Source: Priestia megaterium (GTDB lineage Bacteria > Bacillota > Bacilli > Bacillales > Bacillaceae_H). Taken from it: a DNA stretch of 64,000 nucleotides. The notes below the pieces were generated by a model. It was given only the letters and a program-made list of their open reading frames with translations, did no database searches and was not told the DNA's origin. Positions 1 to 8,102 of this stretch are shown one piece after another. How positions within the stretch are numbered: position 1 is the stretch's first letter; every line of letters begins with the position of its first letter. The translations under genes were made by a program, and so were the position numbers. Location: positions 3,687,501 through 3,751,500 of the forward strand of contig NZ_CP023317.1 in assembly GCF_009497655.1 (NCBI RefSeq), read 5' to 3'.

Positions 1-935
1 TCATCTTTGCTGTCCGGCTGTTCCTTTAGATGCGTCACAATGGCTGTCCCCGTATATTCAGGGTACAAATCAATTTCCTTGTTACGCAGAGCCTCAAATA
101 CAAATACCGTTTTCCCAAGCGACGAACGAAGGTTTACTTTCATATCGGTTTGATCTTCAATTAATTCTTTGTACATATTGATTAAAATATCTTGTTCTGC
201 GCCAATTTTCCCTCCGATAACAAGGTCTGGTTTTGTTGCGCTCATCGCTGCAAACGGAGAAACAAGAATAAGTACTAATACGATGATCATGATGAACGAG
301 CGTTTTTTGGACCCTTTTTTAGCAGAGTGTTCAATCGTTCGCAGAATTCCATCAAAAATAAGCGCTAATAATGCTGCTGGAACGGCTCCTAATAAAATCA
401 AACTATTATCGCTTCGGTCAATACCAAGCAAAATTAAGCTTCCGAGTCCGCCTGCTCCGATAAGAGCCACGATTGTCGCTGTACCAATAATGAGTACCAT
501 CGCTGTGCGAATTCCGGCCATAATGACAGGAAGCGCTAGAGGAAGTTCTACTTTGATTAATCGTCTCCACGAGTTCATCCCCATGGCTTTGGATGCTTCA
601 ATTAAAGATGGGTCCACTTCTTTGATTCCGGTATATGTATTTCGTACAATAGGAAGAAGCGAATATAAAAACAGTGCAATAACCGCGGGAAAGGTTCCAA
701 TTCCGACAAGAGGAATCAGTAATCCTAATAAAGCGAGTGAAGGAATGGTTTGCAGTACGGCTGTTACGCCAATGATCGGTTCAGCAATGCGGTCATGCCT
801 CGTTAAGTACAGTCCAAGCGGCACTGAAATTAATACGGCGATCACAAGAGCCAGTACTGAAATTTGAATGTGTTCAAGAAGAGCTTGAAACAGGGCATCT
901 CCTCGTTGATCTAATAATGCGCTTAGTGCATTCAT
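1..935 (-). CDS. opuFB: Osmoprotectant ABC transporter, fused permease/substrate-binding protein (partial, OpuFB-like)
   Basis: The first 311 codons are present; the gene runs off the left edge. Residues 1 to about 215 form an OpuC/ProW-type permease with several membrane segments and the inner-membrane signature region around MNSWRRLIKVELPLALPVI. After a further hydrophobic segment the chain continues into an OpuAC-type binding domain (begins KPDLVIGGKIGAEQDILIN). Permease and binding protein are therefore one polypeptide, as in the OpuF systems of Bacillus, which import glycine betaine-type compatible solutes. The ATG overlaps the stop of the upstream ATPase gene (TAATG), so the two are translationally coupled. 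Substrate specificity cannot be read because the ligand pocket is cut off. Confidence 0.85.
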   Translation of the reverse strand, partial: MNALSALLDQRGDALFQALLEHIQISVLALVIAVLISVPLGLYLTRHDRIAEPIIGVTAVLQTIPSLALLGLLIPLVGIGTFPAVIALFLYSLLPIVRNTYTGIKEVDPSLIEASKAMGMNSWRRLIKVELPLALPVIMAGIRTAMVLIIGTATIVALIGAGGLGSLILLGIDRSDNSLILLGAVPAALLALIFDGILRTIEHSAKKGSKKRSFIMIIVLVLILVSPFAAMSATKPDLVIGGKIGAEQDILINMYKELIEDQTDMKVNLRSSLGKTVFVFEALRNKEIDLYPEYTGTAIVTHLKEQPDSKD

Positions 936-1897
936 TACAGCGTTCCTCCTTCTTTCGTTTTATCAGAAAGAAACGCTAATAGAGTTTTGCGCGTTACAAC
1001 GCCAATGCGTTTGCTCCCTTTTTTCACAGCTATTGCTTCATGGTCGTAAAGGGCGTCCATTGCCTGCTGAACAGTGGCGGTTGAAGCTAGCTCTTCAGTA
1101 GGTTCTACGTCTGGCTGTTCACTTTCTTTGACAAACATATCCAATGTCTCAAATAAAGCATTTCCTTGATTTCCAATAAATGTTTTTACAAACTCATTTT
1201 TAGGCTTTTGAATGAATTCCTCCGGGGTGCCAACTTGAACAATTTCCCCATCTTTCATCAGGCAGATACGATCTCCAAGCGTCATGGCTTCGCTCATATC
1301 ATGCGTAACAAACACAAATGTTTTTTTGATTTTTTCCTTTAAGCTAATAACATCTTGTTGAAGCTGTTCGCGGCTTAACGGATCGAGGGCACTAAAGGGT
1401 TCGTCCATTAAAATAACGGGGGGATCAGCTGCGAGGGCACGTGCTACACCTACACGTTGCTGCTGGCCACCTGAGAGCTCAGACGGCTTTCGGTTTCGAT
1501 ATTGCTTTGGGTCTAGTCCTACCAAGGTAAGCAGTTCATCAATACGCGTTTTGATTTTGTTTTTCTTCCAATGCTTCATCTCCGGTACAATGGCTATATT
1601 CTCAGCAATGGTCATATGAGGAAAAAGAGCAATCTGCTGTAGCACATAACCAATGTTCCAGCGTAGCTCATGTATGTTGTGGTCCGATACGAGCTTATCT
1701 TTTATGTATAGTTCTCCTTCGGTAATATCATGAAGACGGTTAATCATTTTTAAGGTGGTTGTTTTCCCACATCCACTCGGACCAATTAAAACGAAAAACT
1801 CTCCTTCTTTTATTTCTAGATTAATATTTTTCACGGCGGTCGTACCGTCTGGATATTGCTTTGACACATTCTTAAACGTAATCAAATTATCGTTCAC
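935..1897 (-). CDS. opuFA: Osmoprotectant ABC transporter ATPase (OpuFA-like)
   Basis: ATPase of 320 residues that powers uptake of compatible solutes with the fused permease/binding protein encoded immediately downstream. Walker A is GPSGCGKTT (about residues 39-47), the ABC signature is LSGGQQQR, and Walker B is VILMDEP. A C-terminal CBS-like segment (about 270-315, ending before KTKEGGTL) resembles the ionic-strength-sensing domains of OpuA/OpuC ATPases; only one copy is obvious. The frame opens with GTG at 1897, but the ribosome-binding site AGGGAG lies only one base before it. An in-frame TTG at 1885 is 12 bases from the same site, so the exact start is uncertain. A sigma-B-like promoter lies at 1930-1955. 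Confidence 0.9.
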   Translation of the reverse strand: MNDNLITFKNVSKQYPDGTTAVKNINLEIKEGEFFVLIGPSGCGKTTTLKMINRLHDITEGELYIKDKLVSDHNIHELRWNIGYVLQQIALFPHMTIAENIAIVPEMKHWKKNKIKTRIDELLTLVGLDPKQYRNRKPSELSGGQQQRVGVARALAADPPVILMDEPFSALDPLSREQLQQDVISLKEKIKKTFVFVTHDMSEAMTLGDRICLMKDGEIVQVGTPEEFIQKPKNEFVKTFIGNQGNALFETLDMFVKESEQPDVEPTEELASTATVQQAMDALYDHEAIAVKKGSKRIGVVTRKTLLAFLSDKTKEGGTL

Positions 1898-1929
1898 ACT
1901 CCCTGTTGAAATTTAACCCCTAGTTTCGT

Positions 1930-1955
1930 GTACCCAATACTTAGAGGCAATAAAC
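1930..1955 (-). promoter_or_regulatory. Sigma-B-type promoter of the opuF operon
   Basis: On the minus strand GTTTAT (1950-1955), a 14-base spacer and GGGTAC (1930-1935) match the general-stress sigma-B consensus (GTTTaa, N12-15, GGGtAt). It places the transcription start about 25 bases before the opuFA start, which fits osmotic or general-stress induction. It is a sequence match only. Confidence 0.65.
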
Positions 1956-2110
1956 ATTCTTTTAAGAATATTTCTAAATATGATTCATAAGACATAGTGG
2001 AAAAGATACACATGTTTTCTAACAGCCTCCTAATAAGGCTATCAAACTGTTAAAGTTTTCACAAGGCGGGGAAGAATAATTCGGAGAATAAATTTAAAGC
2101 CAATCCAAAT

Positions 2111-2147
2111 AAAAAAACCTTCTTTCAACAAGAAAGAAGGTTTTTGA
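2111..2147 (-). terminator. Terminator of tRNA-Thr
   Basis: A perfect 10-bp stem (2117-2126 with 2132-2141) with a 5-base loop is followed by a U-run on the minus strand, directly after the tRNA. Confidence 0.8.
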
Positions 2148-2150
2148 GTA

Positions 2151-2223
2151 TGCTAGCGACAGGGATCGAACCTGCGACCTCTTGCTTACCATGCAAGTGC
2201 TCTACCTACTGAGCTACACCAGC
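2151..2223 (-). tRNA. tRNA-Thr (anticodon GGU)
   Basis: The minus strand folds into a 73-nt cloverleaf. The acceptor arms GCTGGTG and CGCTAGC pair with one G-U and one U-G. The D arm contains GCTCAGT-AGG, the anticodon stem CTTGC/GCAAG encloses ATGGTAA (anticodon GGT, decoding ACC/ACU), and the T arm carries GGTTCGATCC. CCA is not encoded. A TATAAT -10 box on the minus strand at 2234-2239 and a terminator directly after it suggest a monocistronic tRNA gene. A lone tRNA outside the rRNA-linked clusters is less usual in Bacillus. Confidence 0.95.
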
Positions 2224-2433
2224 GTCTTGGAAAATTATATCACGTTTAAATTTATTTAGGAAGCGCTTTTTTAAATTTTTTTATTGGTATATTCTCTAAT
2301 TTGCGTCTTCTGAAATTCGCACTTTCTACAAAGTTCCATATTTCATGTTAGAACTTCTTACATAAATTGTGTGAATTTTCTTTTTTTATATTACCCTTAG
2401 TAAAAGAGCTTACAAAAGAAGGGAAGAAAATAG

Positions 2434-3486
2434 ATGGAACAACAACCAACCATGACAAAATCAAAAACGGCAACTCCCTACCCAAGAGACTGCACGTTCA
2501 GCCTGGAAGATTGGACGACGCTTGCTAAGTATTGGTACCCCGTCGCACGCTGCAGTGATGTAACAGAAAAACCAACGTCCGTAAAATTACTAGATGTAAA
2601 TCTAGTTTTATACCGCACCACACACAAAGTTGTAGCGGCACGTGATTTATGCGTTCACCGAGGCACCCCGCTTAGCATGGGCTGGGTGGAAGATGATGAA
2701 ATTGTCTGTCCTTACCACGGCTTCCGCTACGCAACGGACGGCGCATGCACGTCAATTCCAGCTCACCCTGACGCCAACATTTCTCCCCGTCTCTGTATGG
2801 CCGTCTATCCAGTTATTGAACGATATGGATTAGTGTGGACGTCCCTGACAGGAGAACAAGATAACCTGCCTTATTTCGATGCGTGGGAGGACCCTGATTT
2901 TCAGCAAATTGTTTGTCCGAGCTTTGATATCATGGGTTCAGCCGGTCGTCAAATGGAAGGCTTTTTAGACGTAGCTCATTTTGCTTGGGTTCACACAGAC
3001 ACATTTGGTGATCGAAACAACGCCTTTGTGCCTAAATATAAAGTAAGCGATACAGACTATGGGCTTCATGTAGAATATACGAGCACCGTGAGCAATTATT
3101 CCAAAGAACAGCAGCATTTAAATCCAACTGATTTTAAATGGCTTCGCGTCTTTGATGTTTATCCCCCGTTTACAGCTACGCTAAAAGTATACTTCCCAGA
3201 AGGCGCAGAGCTGTGGATTATGAATGCAGTCTCTCCTATTTCAGCCCGCGAAACACGTTTATTCGCGCCAATCGCTCGAAACTTTGACAAAGATTCTCCC
3301 GTTGAAGGTGTGTATGACTTTAACCTTCGCGTCTTTGACGAAGACCGTGAAATGGTGGAAAACCAAAAACCTGAAGACTTGCCTTTAGACCTGCAGATGG
3401 AAGCGCATATTATGGCTGATCAAACGTCCATCGGTTACCGGAAATTATTAAAGAAAATGGGCTTAAGCTTTAGATATACAAGCTAA
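2434..3486 (+). CDS. Rieske [2Fe-2S] aromatic-ring/pheophorbide-a-type oxygenase
   Basis: Oxygenase component of 350 residues. The N-terminal Rieske domain shows Cys73-x-His75 and Cys92-x2-His95 (CVH ... CPYH), which bind the [2Fe-2S] cluster. The catalytic domain carries the mononuclear-iron motif E-x3-D-x2-H-x4-H at residues 175-187 (Glu175, Asp179, His182, His187). The best family fit is the VanA/TsaM/pheophorbide-a-oxygenase-like group, which hydroxylates or demethylates aromatic or chlorin substrates using electrons from a reductase. No ferredoxin or reductase gene is nearby, so the substrate and electron donor are unknown. The gene stands alone and ends in a terminator shared with the convergent MFS gene. 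Confidence 0.85.
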   Translation: MEQQPTMTKSKTATPYPRDCTFSLEDWTTLAKYWYPVARCSDVTEKPTSVKLLDVNLVLYRTTHKVVAARDLCVHRGTPLSMGWVEDDEIVCPYHGFRYATDGACTSIPAHPDANISPRLCMAVYPVIERYGLVWTSLTGEQDNLPYFDAWEDPDFQQIVCPSFDIMGSAGRQMEGFLDVAHFAWVHTDTFGDRNNAFVPKYKVSDTDYGLHVEYTSTVSNYSKEQQHLNPTDFKWLRVFDVYPPFTATLKVYFPEGAELWIMNAVSPISARETRLFAPIARNFDKDSPVEGVYDFNLRVFDEDREMVENQKPEDLPLDLQMEAHIMADQTSIGYRKLLKKMGLSFRYTS

Positions 3487-3520
3487 AAAAATCCCCGCTG
3501 TCTCAGCGGGGATTTTTTTT
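3485..3520. terminator. Bidirectional terminator between Rieske and MFS genes
   Basis: A GC-rich stem (TCCCCGCTG/CAGCGGGGA) is flanked by A- and T-runs and serves both convergent genes; it overlaps the last codon of the MFS gene. Confidence 0.85.
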
Positions 3521-5042
3521 ATTTAGCAAACTGCTCGCGTGCTGCTTTTTCCTTTATCACTTCATCTTCACTTGCCGGCGTTGCGCGTTTCATGAAGAAT
3601 GAAAGAATTAAGGCAACCACCACTAGGACTACTGAGACAGCAAACGCATCGTTAATCCCTTGTACCATTGCCTGCATCCCAATCTGTTCTTTCATTTGAG
3701 CTGCCCCGGCTGCGGTTGCATTAGCTGCTCCTGCTCCGCTCATTGCATCTTGAGCGAGCTCTTTTGCATGAGTAGCTGTACGGTTTGACATCACCGTTAC
3801 TAAAAGAGCCGAACCAATAGCTCCCGATACTTGTTGAAGCGTATTGTTCATCGCAGTACCATGCGGATTAAAACGCTGCGGAAGCTGATTTAATCCGTTT
3901 GTCATAACCGGCATCATCACCATAGACATTCCGAACATACGAAGCGTGTAAAGCGTAATGAGCGTTGTATAGGTCGTATCAAGCTCTAAGTTACTGAAGA
4001 AATACGTCGTAACGGCTGTAATCGTTAGACCCGTTACAGCCAATGCACGCGCTCCGAATTTATCAAATAATTTTCCGGTAATCGGTGACATCACACCCAT
4101 TAGCAGCGCACCTGGAAGCATTAGTAATCCTGAATGAAGCGGAGAGATGCCTCGTACCGTTTGAACATAAATTGGCATTAGCAGCATGGCTGAGAATAAT
4201 GCCATTGTAATTACCATCGAAATCGTTGATGATAAAGCAAACATTGGATATTTAAAAATGCGGAATTCAAGCATCGGTGTTTTAAGCTTGAACTGACGCG
4301 TAATAAATAAAATCAGAGCCACAGCTCCTACGATAATGGTACCGTATACTTCCACAGAATCCCAGCCTTTATCCCCTGCTGAGCTAAACCCGTATAGAAG
4401 TCCGCCAAATCCAATTGTAGATAGCAAAAGGGATAAAAAATCCAAATTGATTTCCACTTTTTCTTTTTTGTCTTTTAATAGGAAGAAAGCGCCTATTAAT
4501 ACAATGGCTGCGATTGGCGTAACAAGGTGGAACAGCATTCTCCACTCATAGTGTTCAATTAGCCATCCTGATAATGTAGGACCAATTGCCGGAGCAAAAA
4601 TCATAACTAAACCGAAAATCCCCATCGCAGCTCCGCGTTTTTCTAATGGAAAACTTGTGAGCAATACGTTCATTAAAAGCGGCATCATAATAGCTGCGCC
4701 TGACGCTTGAATAATACGAGCGGTTAACAACACAGAAAATACTGGCGAAGCACCTGCAAGTATTGTTCCTGCTGTAAATAAAGTCATCGCCGTTAAAAAT
4801 AAGCCTCTGACAGAATAGCGCTGAATTAAAAAAGCGGTAGTTGGAATCATAATACCATTCACTAACATATAACCAGTAGAAAGCCACTGGACAGTTGACG
4901 TTGTCACATCTAAGTCTTTCATAATAGACGGCAGCGCCACATTTAATAACGTTTCATTCAATAATGAGATAAAAGCGCCAATTAACAAAATAGCAATTAT
5001 GCCATAAGGCGGCTTTTCCATTTGATTTATCGATCGACTCAT
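3519..5042 (-). CDS. DHA2-family MFS multidrug efflux transporter (EmrB/QacA type)
   Basis: Transporter of 507 residues with about 14 predicted membrane helices, typical of the proton-coupled DHA2 drug exporters. Visible family motifs include LDVTTSTVQWLSTGYMLV near residue 45, the motif-C-like stretch in helix 5 (FAPAIGPTLSGWLIEHYEWR), and the motif-A-like GKLFDKFGAR. It is divergently arranged with a TetR regulator at 5308-6228, the usual layout of a substrate-inducible efflux pump. The exported compound cannot be predicted. An ACACGTGT palindrome lies between its promoter and its start. Confidence 0.9.
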   Translation of the reverse strand: MSRSINQMEKPPYGIIAILLIGAFISLLNETLLNVALPSIMKDLDVTTSTVQWLSTGYMLVNGIMIPTTAFLIQRYSVRGLFLTAMTLFTAGTILAGASPVFSVLLTARIIQASGAAIMMPLLMNVLLTSFPLEKRGAAMGIFGLVMIFAPAIGPTLSGWLIEHYEWRMLFHLVTPIAAIVLIGAFFLLKDKKEKVEINLDFLSLLLSTIGFGGLLYGFSSAGDKGWDSVEVYGTIIVGAVALILFITRQFKLKTPMLEFRIFKYPMFALSSTISMVITMALFSAMLLMPIYVQTVRGISPLHSGLLMLPGALLMGVMSPITGKLFDKFGARALAVTGLTITAVTTYFFSNLELDTTYTTLITLYTLRMFGMSMVMMPVMTNGLNQLPQRFNPHGTAMNNTLQQVSGAIGSALLVTVMSNRTATHAKELAQDAMSGAGAANATAAGAAQMKEQIGMQAMVQGINDAFAVSVVLVVVALILSFFMKRATPASEDEVIKEKAAREQFAK

Positions 5043-5079
5043 TATTGTACCTCCTTATACTTTAGGTTCATTTTTTTAG

Positions 5080-5128
5080 ACACGTGTTCTACATAGAGTA
5101 TATTATACTGTGAGTTCAATTTATGCAA
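5080..5128 (-). promoter_or_regulatory. Probable promoter and operator of the MFS gene
   Basis: On the minus strand TTGCAT (5123-5128) and TATAAT (5102-5107), separated by 15 bases, form a plausible sigma-A promoter. The 8-bp palindrome ACACGTGT (5080-5087) lies about 10 bases downstream of the predicted start, a position suited to repression by the divergent TetR protein. The operator role is inferred from position and symmetry. Confidence 0.4.
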
Positions 5129-5307
5129 GTGAAAAATCTTACGTTCACGTTCTTTATTTTCTCAACTTTTTTAGTCCTATAATCCTTTTATACCAATATA
5201 TTGTCGTGATATCGTTCAGTTTTCTGAAAAGAACATTTGTGTAAACGCTTTAAATCATGTATCATAAAGTTGGACCATGAGTCTAATTTTACATTTAGGT
5301 GATAATA

Positions 5308-6228
5308 ATGAATAATCGAAAACAGCAAGTTGTAAAAAATGCACACCATCTCTTCGTTGAAAAAGGATTTCAAGCTACTTCTATTCAAGACATCATTGAT
5401 TATAGCGGCATTTCAAAAGGAACATTCTACAACTATTTTTCTTCAAAAAATGAATTATTAATCGCTGTTTTTACATGGCTTCATACGACCATTGAACAAG
5501 AGCGCAATCAGCTGCTGGTTGGTAAAAGTCTGACCGATGTAGATGTATTTATTAAACAGATCGATGCGCAGATGAAAAACCATCACAAACATAAATTTTT
5601 TACGTTACTTGAAGAAGTATTTGTTTCTAATGATCCTGATTTAAAAGCATACATAAAAAAAACCCAGTTCATTGAAGTAAACTGGTTCTACAAACGGTTT
5701 ATTGATTTATTTGGACAAGAAAAGAAACCTTATCTGCTAGATTGTGCAATTATGTTTCTTGGCATGCTTCACCGCAACTTTCACTATAATTTTATGGTCA
5801 ACGGTACAAATACTGATCCCCATGAGATTATAACTTACAGCGTTAAGCGTCTGCTTCCTCTTGTAGACGAAGTAGCAAGTTCAGGAGACATTTTGCTCGA
5901 TCCGCAAACGATCAAAGAATGGCTTCCATCTTGCCCAAATACTAAAAATCAAATAGAACAGGACATTTCCGCAGCACTTATCGATTTAAAAAAGCAAGCT
6001 CACAAACAATTTACGGATGAATTCGAACGTCAAAAATGCACAGAGCTTATTAGTTTTATTGAAGAAGAGATGTTTAAACAATCGAATCCACGCAAGTTTG
6101 TTGTGGATAGTGCCCTTCATTCATTAAAGCAGCTGCCTGTTAACAACCGTAAAACGAACCTAGAGGAACTGCAAACGATGATTGATCAGTATGTGAGTGA
6201 ACTTCAATCAACAGCTAGAAGCAACTAA
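5308..6228 (+). CDS. TetR/AcrR-family transcriptional regulator
   Basis: The N-terminal helix-turn-helix is clear (KGFQATSIQDIIDYSGISKGTFYNYFSSKNELL, about residues 19-51). The rest is a ligand-binding domain without an assignable ligand. At 306 residues it is about 100 longer than a usual TetR repressor; the extra C-terminal part is polar and probably helical. The ATG at 5308 is preferred over the in-frame GTG at 5299 because AGGTGAT precedes the ATG at good spacing. It is divergent from the DHA2 pump and probably represses it. Confidence 0.85.
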   Translation: MNNRKQQVVKNAHHLFVEKGFQATSIQDIIDYSGISKGTFYNYFSSKNELLIAVFTWLHTTIEQERNQLLVGKSLTDVDVFIKQIDAQMKNHHKHKFFTLLEEVFVSNDPDLKAYIKKTQFIEVNWFYKRFIDLFGQEKKPYLLDCAIMFLGMLHRNFHYNFMVNGTNTDPHEIITYSVKRLLPLVDEVASSGDILLDPQTIKEWLPSCPNTKNQIEQDISAALIDLKKQAHKQFTDEFERQKCTELISFIEEEMFKQSNPRKFVVDSALHSLKQLPVNNRKTNLEELQTMIDQYVSELQSTARSN

Positions 6229-6261
6229 ACATATGAAATTCACGCTCACCATAACAACAAA

Positions 6262-6299
6262 AAACGAACGATTATGATTTTTTAATTAATCGTTCGTTT
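6262..6299. terminator. Palindromic hairpin between TetR and sugar-operon ends
   Basis: A perfect 13-bp inverted repeat (6262-6274 with 6287-6299) lies between the convergent TetR gene and the last gene of the sugar operon. It is probably a bidirectional terminator, although the U-runs are weak. Confidence 0.6.
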
Positions 6300-6337
6300 G
6301 TAATTCCAACTAAAATACTTTTATCCCAGCCTCTTTT

Positions 6338-7159
6338 TTATTTTCCTCCAGTAAACGAAATTCCTTTAATGAAATATTTGTTAAAAAACGCATAAATGAG
6401 CAAAATTGGAAGTGTAAAAACCATGGAAGCTGCCATAATATAGTTCCAATAACTGATATACTGACCTTTAAATGTGTTAAGGCCTAAAGTCAACGTGAAC
6501 ATATTTTCATCAGACATCACAATTAAAGGCTTCATAAAATCATTCCAAAACCCCATAAATACAAAAATCGTTTGTGCTGCTAAGGCAGGTTTTGCAAGTG
6601 GAAGGACTATTTTGAAGAATGTTCCAAACTTCGATAACCCATCCAACTCCGCTGCTTCTTCAAGCTCTTTTGGGAAATTAATAAAAAATTGACGCATCAT
6701 AAATATAAAAGTCGCATTTACCATTCCCGGTACAATCATTCCCTGATAGGTATTTAACCAGCCTAACTCTTTTAAAATTAAAAAATTAGGAATCATCGTT
6801 ACTTGTCCAGGAATCATAAGCACCGCTAAAATAATAATAAATAAACTTTTCTTTCCCGGGAAACTGAGGCGTGCAAGGGCATAACCAGCCATTGAGTTAA
6901 ATAGCAAATTCAGAGCTGTTCCTACTACGGCAATGAATAAGCTATTAAACATCCAGCGAGGGAACAGCTTTTGTTCCACAAAAATTTGTTTATAATTGTC
7001 TAGCGTAAAGTGTTTCGGAATAAAGTTCACCGTACCTGACACAATTTCTTCTAGCGTTTTAAAAGAAGCGGACAGCGCCCAAATAAATGGAATCAGAGTA
7101 ATCAGCGCGTATATGCTTAAAATCGTATATAAAATGAGGACTCCTGTTTTTTTCTTCAT
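6338..7159 (-). CDS. Carbohydrate ABC transporter permease (MalG/CUT1 type)
   Basis: Inner-membrane permease of 273 residues with six helices. The EAA loop reads EAAELDGLSKFGTFFKIVLPLAKPA (about 168-192), the contact site for the transport ATPase. It is the last gene of the LacI-controlled operon and follows the MalF-type permease by 17 bases, preceded by a strong GGGGGGG ribosome-binding site. No ATPase gene is in the operon, so it probably uses a shared MsmX-type ATPase, as most Bacillus CUT1 importers do. Confidence 0.92.
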   Translation of the reverse strand: MKKKTGVLILYTILSIYALITLIPFIWALSASFKTLEEIVSGTVNFIPKHFTLDNYKQIFVEQKLFPRWMFNSLFIAVVGTALNLLFNSMAGYALARLSFPGKKSLFIIILAVLMIPGQVTMIPNFLILKELGWLNTYQGMIVPGMVNATFIFMMRQFFINFPKELEEAAELDGLSKFGTFFKIVLPLAKPALAAQTIFVFMGFWNDFMKPLIVMSDENMFTLTLGLNTFKGQYISYWNYIMAASMVFTLPILLIYAFFNKYFIKGISFTGGK

Positions 7160-7176
7160 CTTTTTCTTCCCCCCCC

Positions 7177-8079
7177 TTAGTACATACTTTCTTCTTTTGA
7201 AAACTTTCTCTGAATAACGGTTGCCACCAAAATCACGAGCGCCAGCATAAAGGCTAGTGCTGCAGCATACCCCATAGTACCTAAATTTTTAAATGCATAT
7301 TGATAAATAAGCAGAACAACAGTCAGAGTCGAGTTATTAGGACCTCCTGAACCTCCTGAGAAAATAAACGATTGATCAAATAACTGAAACGTACCAATCA
7401 GTCCCATGATCACTACGAATGATGTAACCGGTCGCAGATTCGGAACTGTAATATGCCAAAACCGTTGAAACACATTAGCCCCATCTAACTGAGCTGCTTC
7501 ATAAAGCGAATCTGGTACGTCTTGCAAAGCTGCCAAATAAATAACCATAAAAAATGGAGCTGTTGCCCAGATGTTCATAATCATAATGGCAATCAAAGCG
7601 ACCTGAGGATCTCCAAGCCAATTGTAAGTTGGAAGACCAACAAACTTTAAAAACTCGTTCACAATTCCATTTTGATTGTACATCCACATAAAAATAAGCG
7701 TTAATACAGCCGATGATGTAAGTGTAGGTAAAAAATAAATAATGCGAAAAACTTTTTCTGCTTTTAGCCCTGCATTTAATGTGGCCGCCAGTATAAGTGC
7801 CAATGCGGTTTGTACCGGTACAACAATTACTACATACTTCACCGTATTCCAAAGAGCAATTTTAGCTTTGTCATCTTCAAGAACCTTCATGTAGTTCTCA
7901 AGCCCTCGAAAATGAAACTCAGTTCCTCCCAGCAATTGAACTTTATGTAAAGACAAAAAGATGGCATAAAAAATAGGTGCAATAACAAACAGCAATAGTA
8001 CAAACAGTGTAGGTGTCATAAAAGCATATCCTTGCCCTACATCACGAGGTTTGTACGTTCGTATTTTTCCGTCTTTCAT
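7177..8079 (-). CDS. Carbohydrate ABC transporter permease (MalF/CUT1 type)
   Basis: Partner permease of about 300 residues with six helices and an EAA loop (EAAQLDGANVFQRFWHITVPNLRP). The start is placed at the ATG at 8079 because GGGGGAG sits eight bases before it; an upstream in-frame GTG at 8088 overlaps that ribosome-binding site. It forms the heterodimeric channel with the MalG-type protein encoded 17 bases downstream. The substrate is probably an oligosaccharide, judged from the linked debranching-type glycosidase. Confidence 0.92.
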   Translation of the reverse strand: MKDGKIRTYKPRDVGQGYAFMTPTLFVLLLFVIAPIFYAIFLSLHKVQLLGGTEFHFRGLENYMKVLEDDKAKIALWNTVKYVVIVVPVQTALALILAATLNAGLKAEKVFRIIYFLPTLTSSAVLTLIFMWMYNQNGIVNEFLKFVGLPTYNWLGDPQVALIAIMIMNIWATAPFFMVIYLAALQDVPDSLYEAAQLDGANVFQRFWHITVPNLRPVTSFVVIMGLIGTFQLFDQSFIFSGGSGGPNNSTLTVVLLIYQYAFKNLGTMGYAAALAFMLALVILVATVIQRKFSKEESMY

Positions 8080-8102
8080 TTCCTCCACTCCCCCGCCAAG
8101 CC

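Noticed and set aside
169-867. Long plus-strand open frame of 232 codons
   Set aside because: It is the antisense of the fused permease/binding-protein gene, with low-complexity composition and no ribosome-binding site or family.
2151-2223. Genomic-island attachment site at the tRNA-Thr gene
   Set aside because: No integrase and no direct repeat of the tRNA 3' end were seen in the following sequence.
4555-4887. Minus-strand frame of 110 codons inside the MFS gene
   Set aside because: Out-of-frame shadow of a clear 14-helix transporter.
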